From positions 32,953-96,952 of the forward strand of contig CAJUMJ010000025.1 of the NCBI GenBank assembly GCA_910587095.1: DNA of 64,000 bases, read 5' to 3'. How positions within the stretch are numbered: the first letter of the stretch is position 1; every line of letters starts with the position of its first letter. The stretch comes from an uncultured Lachnospiraceae bacterium. Its GTDB lineage: Bacteria > Bacillota > Clostridia > Lachnospirales > Lachnospiraceae. Both the position numbers and the translations under genes were made by a program. Of this stretch, positions 26,601-34,302 are shown piece after piece. The notes beneath the pieces were generated by a model. The model saw nothing but the letters and a program-made list of their open reading frames with translations. It ran no database searches and had not been told where the DNA came from.

Positions 26601-27448
26601 TCGTGGGGGAAAAGATTGAGGAGACTCTTTTTGAGGAGGAGGCGAAAAGAAAGCTTCTTTTTTCCGATTCCGCGGACGACGTGGACGAGGAGCTTATGAC
26701 AAAATTGTCAGATCGGTTTTCCTATGTATATCCCCACGAGAACCTGAAAGAGCTCTATACAAAAACTACCGTCTCGGAATTAAAGATGGCCGGAATGCAG
26801 GAGGAGACGGATTTCTCGGCGAAGCTTTTCAAGGAGGAGAAGGAGACGCCTTATCTGCCGGGATTTGTAAAGGGCGACGAGCGCGTCAGCGGTTCTATGC
26901 GGGGGAGTGCGTTCCACAAGGTGATGGAGCTCTTCGATTTCAAAAAACTGACCAAAGAGGTCAACGAAAACCGGAGCCTGGCGGAAGCGCTTTTGCGGGA
27001 AGAGCTTTCGCGGATGAGGGAGGAGGGACGACTTACGCAAGCCTGCTACGAGGCTGTGTCGGTGACAAAGCTGTCCGGCTTTTTGACGTGCAGGGCAGCG
27101 TTCCGCATGGCGGAGGCGGCGCGCGCGGGGAAACTATTTAAGGAGCAGCCCTTCGTCATGGGACTTGCGGCGAGCCGCCTGAAGAGTGATTTTCCCGACG
27201 GGGAGACGGTTTTAATCCAGGGAATTATCGACGTGTTCTTTGAGGAGGATGACGGTTATGTGGTGCTCGACTATAAGACGGACGCGGTGGATACGCCGCA
27301 GGAGCTTGTGAAACGTTACCGGGTGCAGCTTGCCTATTACGGAGAAGCGCTGGAACAGATTTCAGGATTTCGGCCGGACAGGGAGGGGAAACCCGTGAAG
27401 GAGCGGATGATTTACTCCTTCAGGCTGGGGGAGGAAATATGGGTCTGA
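23636..27448 (+). CDS. addA: ATP-dependent helicase/nuclease subunit AddA
   Basis: AddA is the UvrD-like 3'-5' helicase and second nuclease of the AddAB complex. The 1270-residue product has Walker A SAAAGSGKT near residue 24, motif II LIDEYQDSN, motif III VGDVKQSIYKFR, motif V/VI MSVHKSKGLEFP and YVAMTRAEEKL, and a C-terminal RecB-type nuclease motif VVLDYKTDAV. ATG 23636 follows GGAGGAGAAGC. Length and motif order match a complete AddA; I see no disruption. Confidence 0.96.
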   Translation: MGIAFTKTQRQVIEKRGCNLLVSAAAGSGKTAVLVERIVEMVCDKEHPVDIDRLLVVTFTNAAAAQMRERISRVLNERLAADPENEHLQRQATLLYNAQITTIDSFCLFILRNQFHTIGLDPGFRIAEEGEMKLLRADVLSEVIEAAYRAEDPAFLNCMEYFSSGSRDDAVEKEVFKLYDFAMSMPFPEEWLLERKKDYRLRPKKGGASEDETAIGQEGEDYDGILTLPWAGELLRHVQLTLAGCRHKLDAALRLCDEPDGPYFYAPLLEREREAVCGLLGLFGENGERTPGFDGLCGAFGALVFDRLPAKRDESVSLEKREAAKGLRNEVKEAAALLGSLFFGAGEEQVGGQMAVCQAAVEALVDLTLDFKEAFDNAKREKNILDFSDIEHFALHTFLRRTKEGILPTETALVYRSRFHEILIDEYQDSNLVQEYLLSAISGEAEGRYNRFMVGDVKQSIYKFRLARPELFLEKHDSYGQDGERAMRIDLHQNFRSRTEVLYSVNAVFERIMGKEVGGIVYDEQAALYPGASYPEGEDEASETVSHVTELLLFRTGEKPEEISVKEQEAYGVAARIKALLRDFLVTDKETGTLRKASCRDIVILFRSLSGWDEVFKRVLEQEGIPVHVTSRTGYFEASEIQELLHFLRILDNPLQDIPLYGVLHAYMGGFSEEEIAMVRAAYPKKKYLYDALSACAEEAGDSAETLIGEALLQRIRDFLAKVKKYRAFAVYSSVHELLQIILRESGYLHHVAVRPEGARRRANVEMLLVKAADYEKTSYFGLYHFLRYIEQLQKYEVDCGEAAMQDENADVVRIMSVHKSKGLEFPICFVSGLAGTFKKKESSGFVVLDVDAGIGVDYVDLERRVKSKNLRKNVISVKLKKDSLAEELRILYVAMTRAEEKLILTGTVKDAEKTAAGLLALRQREEKLLSYDVLMGQDSFLRLILSAISGNRCMDGFYEACGLEAEKSCAEYGENTGFSVKLTGWDDVVGEKIEETLFEEEAKRKLLFSDSADDVDEELMTKLSDRFSYVYPHENLKELYTKTTVSELKMAGMQEETDFSAKLFKEEKETPYLPGFVKGDERVSGSMRGSAFHKVMELFDFKKLTKEVNENRSLAEALLREELSRMREEGRLTQACYEAVSVTKLSGFLTCRAAFRMAEAARAGKLFKEQPFVMGLAASRLKSDFPDGETVLIQGIIDVFFEEDDGYVVLDYKTDAVDTPQELVKRYRVQLAYYGEALEQISGFRPDREGKPVKERMIYSFRLGEEIWV

Positions 27449-27578
27449 GCGTTTAAAATAAGCGAAAAGGGATGGATAAAATGGTTCCTTCGTGTTATGA
27501 TGTTTATAGTTGCGGTAGCCGATATGAATTGACAGACATACCATAAATGATGCGTGAAAAGCGAAAAGGAGAAGAGCG

Positions 27579-28508
27579 ATGAGATTAGTGACACGATCTG
27601 ATTTTGACGGACTGGCGTGCGGCGCACTCCTGAAGGAAGCCGGACTGGTCGACAGTTGGAAATTTGCACATCCGAAGGATTTGCAGGATGGCCTGGTGGA
27701 GGTTACAGAGAATGATGTGCTGGCAAACGTTCCCTTCGTGGAGGGATGCGGGCTCTGGTTTGACCACCATTCCAGCGAGCATGAGCGCAATGAGCTGAAA
27801 GGCAAATATAAGGGGGAGAGCCGTATTACGCCTTCCTGCGCGCGCATTATCTACGAGTATTACGGGGGTCAGGAGCGGTTTTCCCATTTTGACGATATGA
27901 TGGAAGCGGTCGACAAGGTAGATTCAGGCAATCTGACCATAGACGAGATACAAAATCCCCAGGGATGGATTCTGGTGGGCTTTCTGATGGATCCCCGCAC
28001 GGGGCTTGGCAGATGGCGCAATTTCACCATATCCAACTATCAGCTTATGGAGAAGCTGATGGAGTGCTGCCGCACCATGAATACGGAGGAGATTCTGGCG
28101 CTGCCCGACGTGCAGGAGCGCATCACCGTTTACCGCGAGCAGGATGAGAAATTCAGGGAGATGGTGAAAGCGCATACAAGGGTGGAAAAGGACGTTATCA
28201 TTTCGGACTTGCGGGGTGTTGAGCCGATTTACTCCGGCAACCGGTTCCTGATTTACAGCATGTATCCCGAACAGAACATCTCAGCCTGGATCGTCAACGG
28301 CCGGGGCGGAAAGGGATGCTCGGCGGCGGTGGGCTACAGTGTCTTAAACCGTACGTCCGGCGTCAATGTGGGAAGCCTGATGCTTAAGTACGGCGGCGGC
28401 GGACACAAGGCTGTGGGAACCTGCCAGTTTTCGGACGAGACGATGGATGAACAGCTTCCGAAGCTTTTAGACGAACTTGTGAACTATGATACATATTATA
28501 AAGTTTAG
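27579..28508 (+). CDS. DHH family phosphoesterase
   Basis: This 309-residue protein has the DHH-superfamily metal motifs: RSDFDGLACG at the N-terminus, FDHHSS near residue 62 and a C-terminal DHHA1 domain with GGGGHKAVG. The superfamily includes exopolyphosphatases, nano-RNases and cyclic-dinucleotide phosphodiesterases. The form here lacks membrane or CBS domains, so it is a soluble enzyme of unknown substrate. AAGGAGAAGAGCG precedes the ATG. The next gene starts 22 bases before its stop, in another frame. Confidence 0.85.
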   Translation: MRLVTRSDFDGLACGALLKEAGLVDSWKFAHPKDLQDGLVEVTENDVLANVPFVEGCGLWFDHHSSEHERNELKGKYKGESRITPSCARIIYEYYGGQERFSHFDDMMEAVDKVDSGNLTIDEIQNPQGWILVGFLMDPRTGLGRWRNFTISNYQLMEKLMECCRTMNTEEILALPDVQERITVYREQDEKFREMVKAHTRVEKDVIISDLRGVEPIYSGNRFLIYSMYPEQNISAWIVNGRGGKGCSAAVGYSVLNRTSGVNVGSLMLKYGGGGHKAVGTCQFSDETMDEQLPKLLDELVNYDTYYKV

Positions 28509-29619
28509 AGGAAAAAAAAAGAGACAACTGCATGAAAAGACCAAAGCCCCGGAAAAAAGATTTTCGGGGCTTACGTTTCTTCCCGTATTTCTGACCGCTG
28601 TCTGCATTATATCCACAGGGCTGATGGCGGCCTATATTTTGTGGTTTTACCAGGGCAGCTACCAGGAGGAGACGTCCGGGGAAAAATACGACAGATATTA
28701 CATCATGATTACCCAGGACGACAAGTCCGCTTTCTGGCAGTCCGTCTACGAGGGAGCCTGCGAGAGGGCGCTGCAGGAAAATGTCTACGTGGACTGGCTG
28801 GGAAACGACCGCTTTCAGGATTACGGGGTGGAGGAGCAGATGGAGATTGCCATAGCCTCCGGTGTGGACGGGATTATCGTGACTGCCAGCGAGGCGGAGG
28901 AGATGACGGCTCTGATCGACCAGGCAGCGGCAAAGGGCATTCCCGTGGTGACGCTCTACGGGGACAACACTTTGAGCGCGCGCTGCAGCTTCGTGGGAGT
29001 GGGCGGCTATAACCTCGGCAGGGAATACGGAAGACAGGCTCTCAGGATCGTGGAGGAGAGACTGGCCGGAACGACGGAGACGCTTGTGGTGGGGACGCAG
29101 GATCGTCCTGTGAGAGTGACTATATTGGTCAACTCGTACACGAAGGGACTGGACCAGAATATTCTCTATTCCGGTATACAGGATACGATCGAGCAGGAGC
29201 GGGGGGATGCGGTAATCGAGCTTTCTTTACACTCGGTGGACGACACAAACGCCTTCTCGGTGGAAGAATCCATCCGCGATATTTTTATGGAAGGAGATAT
29301 TCCGGACATTCTGATCTGCCTGAACGAATTAAACACGACCTGCGCTTATCAGGCGGTGGTGGATTACAACAAGGTGGGAGTCGTCAGCATTCTTGGATAT
29401 TATATTTCCGATACGATTTTAAATGCCATCGACAGAAACGTAATTTATGCAACGGTTGATATCGACACGCCGCAGATGGGCGGCTTTTGTATTGACGCTT
29501 TGCAGGAATACCATGATCTCGGATATACCAGCCAGTATTTTACGGCGGATATCAGTCTGGTTTCCAGGGAAAATGTGGACGAGTATCTGAGAAGAGAGGA
29601 GAGGACGGAGAATGAGTAA
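28486..29619 (+). CDS. membrane-anchored sugar-binding sensor protein (XylFII-like)
   Basis: The first 30 residues are strongly basic, residues about 31-53 form one membrane helix, and the rest is a type I periplasmic sugar-binding domain (VDWLGNDRFQDYGVEEQ, GVDGIIVTASEAEEM, IPVVTLYGDN). It has no lipobox, so it is anchored rather than a lipoprotein. In Clostridium beijerinckii a similar protein, XylFII, binds xylose and activates the kinase LytS; the next two genes are a LytS/YesM-type kinase and a YesN-type regulator, so I infer the same sensing role. The sugar is inferred. Its start overlaps the DHH gene and its end overlaps the kinase start, suggesting translational coupling. Confidence 0.8.
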   Translation: MIHIIKFRGKKKRQLHEKTKAPEKRFSGLTFLPVFLTAVCIISTGLMAAYILWFYQGSYQEETSGEKYDRYYIMITQDDKSAFWQSVYEGACERALQENVYVDWLGNDRFQDYGVEEQMEIAIASGVDGIIVTASEAEEMTALIDQAAAKGIPVVTLYGDNTLSARCSFVGVGGYNLGREYGRQALRIVEERLAGTTETLVVGTQDRPVRVTILVNSYTKGLDQNILYSGIQDTIEQERGDAVIELSLHSVDDTNAFSVEESIRDIFMEGDIPDILICLNELNTTCAYQAVVDYNKVGVVSILGYYISDTILNAIDRNVIYATVDIDTPQMGGFCIDALQEYHDLGYTSQYFTADISLVSRENVDEYLRREERTENE

Positions 29620-31078
29620 AATGCGTGACGTCTCCTTACAGCTTAAAATAAGCAGCATCTACATTATTACCAATCTTTTGGTGGTGCTTGTAAATATTGT
29701 TCTGATTGTTGGTATCAACAGTATGTCCGGCAGACTTGATATGGTGTATCAGGACAACCGCCATCTGAACGAATTTTCCGATGCCGTAAACGCCTTGCAG
29801 GATGACATGACGGATTATCTGAATGTGAAAACGAGCGATTCCCTGGAAAACTATTACCGCAGCGAGCAGCTTTGCCGGAATATGATGGCGGATTTGAACG
29901 AGGAGGTTACGGGCAGCGTTTTTGACCGTATGGAACGGAACATCAGACATATGACTGAGGTGTATCTCGACGAGGTGGCAAAGACCATAGAGGCCAAGCG
30001 CGGGCGGAATGTGGAAAAATACCGTCTCCACTATGAGAACGCCACAAGGATGTACGATTATACCGATACCTATATCTCCGACTTGAATATGGAACAGTTT
30101 CGCAGCAATTCCGAACGCTACAGCGAATTGCAGCAACGCTTCCGGCTCTTTGAGGTGGTGTCGGTCGCAGCCATCTTACTGGTGATGGCAAGCAATGTCT
30201 GTATCATCATCAGTTTCGTAGGCACGGTGATCCGGCCCCTCAAAAAGCTCTCGAGCCAGGCGGACGAGGTGGCGAAGGGGAACTTTAAGATTGCTCTCTT
30301 GCCGGTGGAGTCGAAGGACGAGGTGGGCGTCGTGACGGGCGCGTTCAATTCCATGGTGCTTAGCATCGGCAGATATATCGAACGGATCAGGGAGAGCATG
30401 GAGGCGGAGCGGGCCTTGAAAGAGCGGGAGCTTCTCATGGAGGGCCATTTAAAGGATGCCAGGCTTAAATATCTGCAGGCACAGATCAACCCCCATTTCC
30501 TGTTCAACACCCTGAACGCGGGCGCCCAGCTTGCCATGATGGAGGGGGCGGACAGAACTTACGACTATATCCAGAAGGTGGCCCAGTTTTACCGCTATAA
30601 TATGAAAAAAAGTGAGGAGACGGTGACTGTGGCGGAGGAAATCGAGATGGTGGACTCCTATATTTATATTCTGAACGTGCGGTTTGCTGGGGATATACAC
30701 TATGAGAAACGCACCGACGAGTCGCTCCTGTCGGTGGAGATGCCGGGTATGATTCTGCAGCCTATCGTGGAAAACTGTGTCAACCATGGCATTCGGGAGA
30801 TGGGGGATCGGGGTGTCATTCTTCTTTCCTTATACGAAAAAGAGGGAAAGGTATGTATCAGCGTGAAGGATAACGGCGTCGGTATGAGCCGGGAAATCAT
30901 AGAGAAGGTTATGAGCGGAACTTACAGGGAGGATGAGATGGCGACGGGCGGAAACGGTGTCGGCATGGACAATGTGATCTCCCGCATGAAGCTTTTTACG
31001 GACAATGAGAATGTGATGGAGATAAAGAGCGAGGGCAGAGGGAAGGGAACGGAGGTTTGCCTGTACCTGCAGATTTGA
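29612..31078 (+). CDS. LytS/YesM-type sensor histidine kinase
   Basis: This 488-residue kinase has a membrane helix at about 14-36, an extracellular helical sensor region, a second helix near 178-205, a HAMP domain (about 205-262) and a His_kinase domain with the phospho-acceptor His295 in QINPHFLFNTLN. A C-terminal ATPase domain contains PIVENCVNHG and GNGVGMDNV. The absence of a large ligand-binding fold in its extracellular region suits a kinase that reads a partner binding protein, as LytS reads XylFII. It overlaps the sensor gene by 8 bases. Confidence 0.9.
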   Translation: MSKMRDVSLQLKISSIYIITNLLVVLVNIVLIVGINSMSGRLDMVYQDNRHLNEFSDAVNALQDDMTDYLNVKTSDSLENYYRSEQLCRNMMADLNEEVTGSVFDRMERNIRHMTEVYLDEVAKTIEAKRGRNVEKYRLHYENATRMYDYTDTYISDLNMEQFRSNSERYSELQQRFRLFEVVSVAAILLVMASNVCIIISFVGTVIRPLKKLSSQADEVAKGNFKIALLPVESKDEVGVVTGAFNSMVLSIGRYIERIRESMEAERALKERELLMEGHLKDARLKYLQAQINPHFLFNTLNAGAQLAMMEGADRTYDYIQKVAQFYRYNMKKSEETVTVAEEIEMVDSYIYILNVRFAGDIHYEKRTDESLLSVEMPGMILQPIVENCVNHGIREMGDRGVILLSLYEKEGKVCISVKDNGVGMSREIIEKVMSGTYREDEMATGGNGVGMDNVISRMKLFTDNENVMEIKSEGRGKGTEVCLYLQI

Positions 31079-31104
31079 GAAGTACGCGGAATATGGAGGT
31101 AAAG

Positions 31105-32703
31105 ATGAGTCGCTATAAAATTATGCTGGCCGATGATGAGGGTATTGTGATCGATTCCCTGAAATTTATTATAGAGAAGGAGTTCGGGGAGGAGTGCAGC
31201 GTCGAGTATGCCAAGACGGGCAGGAGCGTGATCGAGCTTGCGGAGAGCTTTCGCCCGGATATCGCCATCATGGATATCCAGATGCCAGGTATCAACGGGA
31301 TTGAGGCCATGCGGGAAATACGGGAGACAAACACAAACGTGGTCTTTATTGTGATGAGCGCCTACGACAAGTTTGACTATGCCAAGGAGGCTATCAAGCT
31401 GGGCGTTTTGGAGTATATAACCAAGCCCATGGAAAAGAACCGTATCATTGCGGCTTTAAAGAAGGCAATGGAGCAGATTGACAGGGAGAAGGATAAGCGA
31501 AGCAACGACTTGCTGATCAGGGAAAAGCTGGAGACTGTCATGCCGATCATAGAAAACGGCCTGCTCTACAACCTGCTCTTTCAGGAGCATTTCAAAGAAG
31601 ACATCGAAAATTATAAGCAGTTGTTAGGTATCCATCAAAATCAGGCATATGTGCTTGCGGTGGTCTGCGGGGAGGCCCAGGAAGGAAACCATATGACCAA
31701 CGCAGTTGGCAGCAGCGTGAAGATGCAGCAATTCGGGGATCTCTTGAGGGAGTATCTGAAAGGGGCGTATCCGGGGGCGATTCTCGGCATGTCCATGGCG
31801 AACAAGCTTCCGGGACTGGTGCCATGTGAGGAAAGACAGATGTCTTACGAGGAGAGGATCGCCCTGATTGAAAAGTCCAGGGAGATTGTCAGGGAGCTTA
31901 AGAAGCGGACGCAGATCAGCTTCCGCATCGGTATCAGCGCCATTGCGCCGCTCGAGGAGGCAAGGGAGGCTTATAAGGAAGCGATGAACGCCCTGATTAT
32001 GACAAACGGAAGCGTGGCGCATGTGGACGACCTGCCGATCGGCTGCGCCCATGAGGAAACTTACCCCATCGATCTGGAAAAGAAACTCTTTGCGGAGGTC
32101 AAAAACGGGGATGCGGACCATGCCGTTGCCACGGCGGAAACCTATTTTGACCTGGTAGCGAAGCTGCATGGAGACTATCTGATGAATATCCGGCTGAAGG
32201 TGTTGGAGTTTGTGCTCTATGCGGAGCATCTCGCCTATAATTCCGGCGGTATGACTTATGAGTTCCGCGCCAGATCGGACTATCTGCCGGCAATTATGAA
32301 TATGGACGATATAACGTCTGTAAAAGATTGGTTTATGGAAAAGATGGAGACGGCAAGCCGAAATGTCAGCACGAAGGCGTCGGAGAAGTCTATGGGAGCA
32401 GTGGAGGCGGCGAAAGCTTATATTCGGAATAACTACAGCAAAGATATCTCCCTGGACGAGGTGTCGCAGGCGGTCAATATCAGTCCTTACTATTTCAGCA
32501 AGATATTTAAAGAGGATGTGGGAGAGGGTTTTGTGGAGTATCTGACCAAAATCCGCATGGACAAGGCGAAGGAGCTTTTGACCACCACGGAGTATTCCAT
32601 GAAGGAAATATGCTCCATGGTAGGGTATGCGGATCCCAATTATTTCAGCCGTTCCTTTAAGAAGAATGTGGGCGTGACGCCGACGGAATACAAGCAGCTT
32701 TAA
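31105..32703 (+). CDS. YesN-type response regulator with AraC DNA-binding domain
   Basis: The 532-residue protein has a receiver domain (1-125) with the acidic pair Asp10-Asp11, phospho-acceptor Asp57 in IMDIQMPG and the conserved Lys in ITKPMEK. A long middle region of about 300 residues is typical of YesN proteins. A C-terminal AraC pair of helix-turn-helix motifs ends in NVGVTPTEYKQL. ATG 31105 has GGAGG 5 bases upstream. Its likely targets are the sugar-uptake genes downstream. Confidence 0.93.
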   Translation: MSRYKIMLADDEGIVIDSLKFIIEKEFGEECSVEYAKTGRSVIELAESFRPDIAIMDIQMPGINGIEAMREIRETNTNVVFIVMSAYDKFDYAKEAIKLGVLEYITKPMEKNRIIAALKKAMEQIDREKDKRSNDLLIREKLETVMPIIENGLLYNLLFQEHFKEDIENYKQLLGIHQNQAYVLAVVCGEAQEGNHMTNAVGSSVKMQQFGDLLREYLKGAYPGAILGMSMANKLPGLVPCEERQMSYEERIALIEKSREIVRELKKRTQISFRIGISAIAPLEEAREAYKEAMNALIMTNGSVAHVDDLPIGCAHEETYPIDLEKKLFAEVKNGDADHAVATAETYFDLVAKLHGDYLMNIRLKVLEFVLYAEHLAYNSGGMTYEFRARSDYLPAIMNMDDITSVKDWFMEKMETASRNVSTKASEKSMGAVEAAKAYIRNNYSKDISLDEVSQAVNISPYYFSKIFKEDVGEGFVEYLTKIRMDKAKELLTTTEYSMKEICSMVGYADPNYFSRSFKKNVGVTPTEYKQL

Positions 32704-32897
32704 TTCTCGCGAGCAACGAGCCAAGTGACTTGCTTAAAGCCAATCTGCGATTGGCCTGACATTTGGCGACTGCCGCGAGGGTCAAACACCGCAGCTTGCT
32801 GCGTGATACTTGACCATGGCCGGGGTGGATTCATTGCGCAGTATATTATATAATGATAAGAGAACGTTTCACTAAAAGTAATCGGAAAGGAGAATGA
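32704..32897. repeat. palindrome-rich gap upstream of the 51-residue protein
   Basis: Hairpins here include GCCAATC/GATTGGC (32739-32755) and a two-level structure GGTCAA/TTGACC (32780-32815) enclosing CGCAGC/GCTGCG (32790-32803). They probably terminate the regulator transcript, although no T-run is seen. A TATAAT at 32849-32854 with a weak TGGATT 17 bases upstream may start the downstream sugar operon. Confidence 0.6.
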
Positions 32898-33053
32898 ATG
32901 GTGGATATGGGAATGACAGACAAACAGTTTAACGGTTTTGTAAGATTTTTGCTGGATGCGTTGAAAGATGCAATAGAAGAGAAGGAAAGCGAAAAGAAGG
33001 ATGAAAAACTTAAAAAAATTGCGGAGAATCTGCAAAAGACATTGGAAGATTAG
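32898..33053 (+). CDS. 51-residue protein of unknown function
   Basis: ATG 32898 is preceded by AAAGGAG with a 5-base spacer and runs to TAG 33051-33053. The product opens MVDMGMTDKQFNGFVRFLL and is then almost wholly charged and helical (KDAIEEKESEKK, KLKKIAENLQKTLED), so a short soluble amphipathic or coiled helix is expected. The next gene begins 3 bases after its stop. A good ribosome site, tight spacing and protein-like codon use argue for a real gene. I cannot assign a function; a role in the sugar-sensing locus is only suggested by position. Confidence 0.75.
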   Translation: MVDMGMTDKQFNGFVRFLLDALKDAIEEKESEKKDEKLKKIAENLQKTLED

Positions 33054-33056
33054 TGT

Positions 33057-34112
33057 ATGGGGAAAAAACAATTTGCATGTTTTATCATGGCGCTTATTAT
33101 GCTGCTTACCCTTTACGGCTGCGGAAAATCGGAAAGCGGAAGGGAGGATGATATAGGGGAGGAGGAAAAAATTCAGATCGGGCTGAGTTTCGACTCCTTC
33201 GTGATTGAGAGATGGCAGAGAGACAGGGACGTGTTTGTCTCCGTGGCCAAGGAGCTGGGGGCGGAAGTCAACGTACAGAACGCGGGCGGCGTGGTGGAGG
33301 AGCAGAAAAATCAAATCGACTACTTTATACAGAAAGGAATGGATGTGATCGTCATCATCGCCATCGATCCGGCTTCCCTGCGGGAGAGCGTGAAAAAAGC
33401 CAAGGACGCGGGGATCAAGGTAGTCTCCTATGACAGGCTGATTGACGATGCGGATGTGGATCTCTATATCTCCTTTGACAATGAGATGGTGGGCGACATG
33501 ATGGCGAGAGCCCTTCTGGCGGAGGGAATCGGGGGAGGCAGCGTGGTGATGATCGGTGGTTCTCCCACGGACAATAACGTGCCGCTTGTGGAGGGAGCTT
33601 TCAGGAAGGTGATGGCGAAGCACAAGGTTGCGATTCTCGATTCTATTCACGCGGACAATTGGCGGGCGGAGGAAGCGGCGGCTTATATTTATGCGAATCC
33701 GACAAAGATTGCCCAGGCGGACGCCATCATGTGCGGCAACGATGATCTGGCGACCCAGGCCGTGCGCGCGCTGGCGGAAACCAGGCAGGCAGGAAACATG
33801 CTGGTGGTGGGACAGGATGCGGATCTGGCGGCCTGTCAGAGGATCGTGGAGGGCACGCAGGTTATGACGGTTTACAAGCCCGTGGAGCGACTGGCGACCC
33901 GGGCGGCGGAGGAAGCGGTTGCGCTTGCGAGAGGGGAGACGATAGCGGGCGAGGATGTGACCGTGATTGACAGCGGGGCGTATAGGGTTCCTTATATCGG
34001 ACTTGAACCGGTCAGCGTGAACCGTGAAAATATCGACGAAGTCATTATAGGAAGCGGGTTTCATTTGAAGGAGGATGTGTACCTGAACGTCCCCGGGCAG
34101 ATGACTGAATAG
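33057..34112 (+). CDS. xylF: xylose-type sugar-binding lipoprotein (XylF-like)
   Basis: This 351-residue lipoprotein has a signal peptide with lipobox LYGC (Cys21). The binding domain closely follows the XylF pattern: SFDSFVIERWQRDRDVF, GMDVIVIIAID, VVSYDRLIDDADVDLYISFDN, GGSPTDNNV and GQDADLAACQRI. XylF binds D-xylose outside the membrane and delivers it to a permease; related ChvE proteins bind several aldoses, so the sugar is not certain. It sits between the regulator genes and a second binding protein and ends 190 bases before the latter. Confidence 0.8.
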   Translation: MGKKQFACFIMALIMLLTLYGCGKSESGREDDIGEEEKIQIGLSFDSFVIERWQRDRDVFVSVAKELGAEVNVQNAGGVVEEQKNQIDYFIQKGMDVIVIIAIDPASLRESVKKAKDAGIKVVSYDRLIDDADVDLYISFDNEMVGDMMARALLAEGIGGGSVVMIGGSPTDNNVPLVEGAFRKVMAKHKVAILDSIHADNWRAEEAAAYIYANPTKIAQADAIMCGNDDLATQAVRALAETRQAGNMLVVGQDADLAACQRIVEGTQVMTVYKPVERLATRAAEEAVALARGETIAGEDVTVIDSGAYRVPYIGLEPVSVNRENIDEVIIGSGFHLKEDVYLNVPGQMTE

Positions 34113-34302
34113 CATTTTCTTGCAATCAGTGTGAGTGAACAACAAAAATGTGCTATCTGTATTGGCGTATAATAATGCAATATGGTGAAAATGTACAGAA
34201 AGTCATAAATTATTCCTATTTTCTTTGTGGTATATTGGAAGTGCGAAAGAGAAGCTTTCGCAAAATCATCTATCATTATTAGAAAAGGGAGGAAACTAAG
34301 AC
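34113..34302 (+). promoter_or_regulatory. leader and probable promoter region of the second sugar-binding protein
   Basis: Two AT-rich -10 candidates are present, TATAAT at 34168-34173 and TATATT at 34231-34236, neither with a clear -35 box. This would fit a promoter that depends on an activator. A hairpin GCGAAAG/CTTTCGC lies at 34243-34261. A ribosome site GGGAGG precedes the ATG at 34303. Confidence 0.45.

Noticed and set aside
32700..34145. A 481-codon open frame on the minus strand opposite the XylF-like gene and the small protein
   Set aside because: Its residues (many His, Arg, Leu) have no domain pattern, and the + strand genes here have good ribosome sites and clear family motifs. 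It is an antisense shadow of G/C-biased codons.
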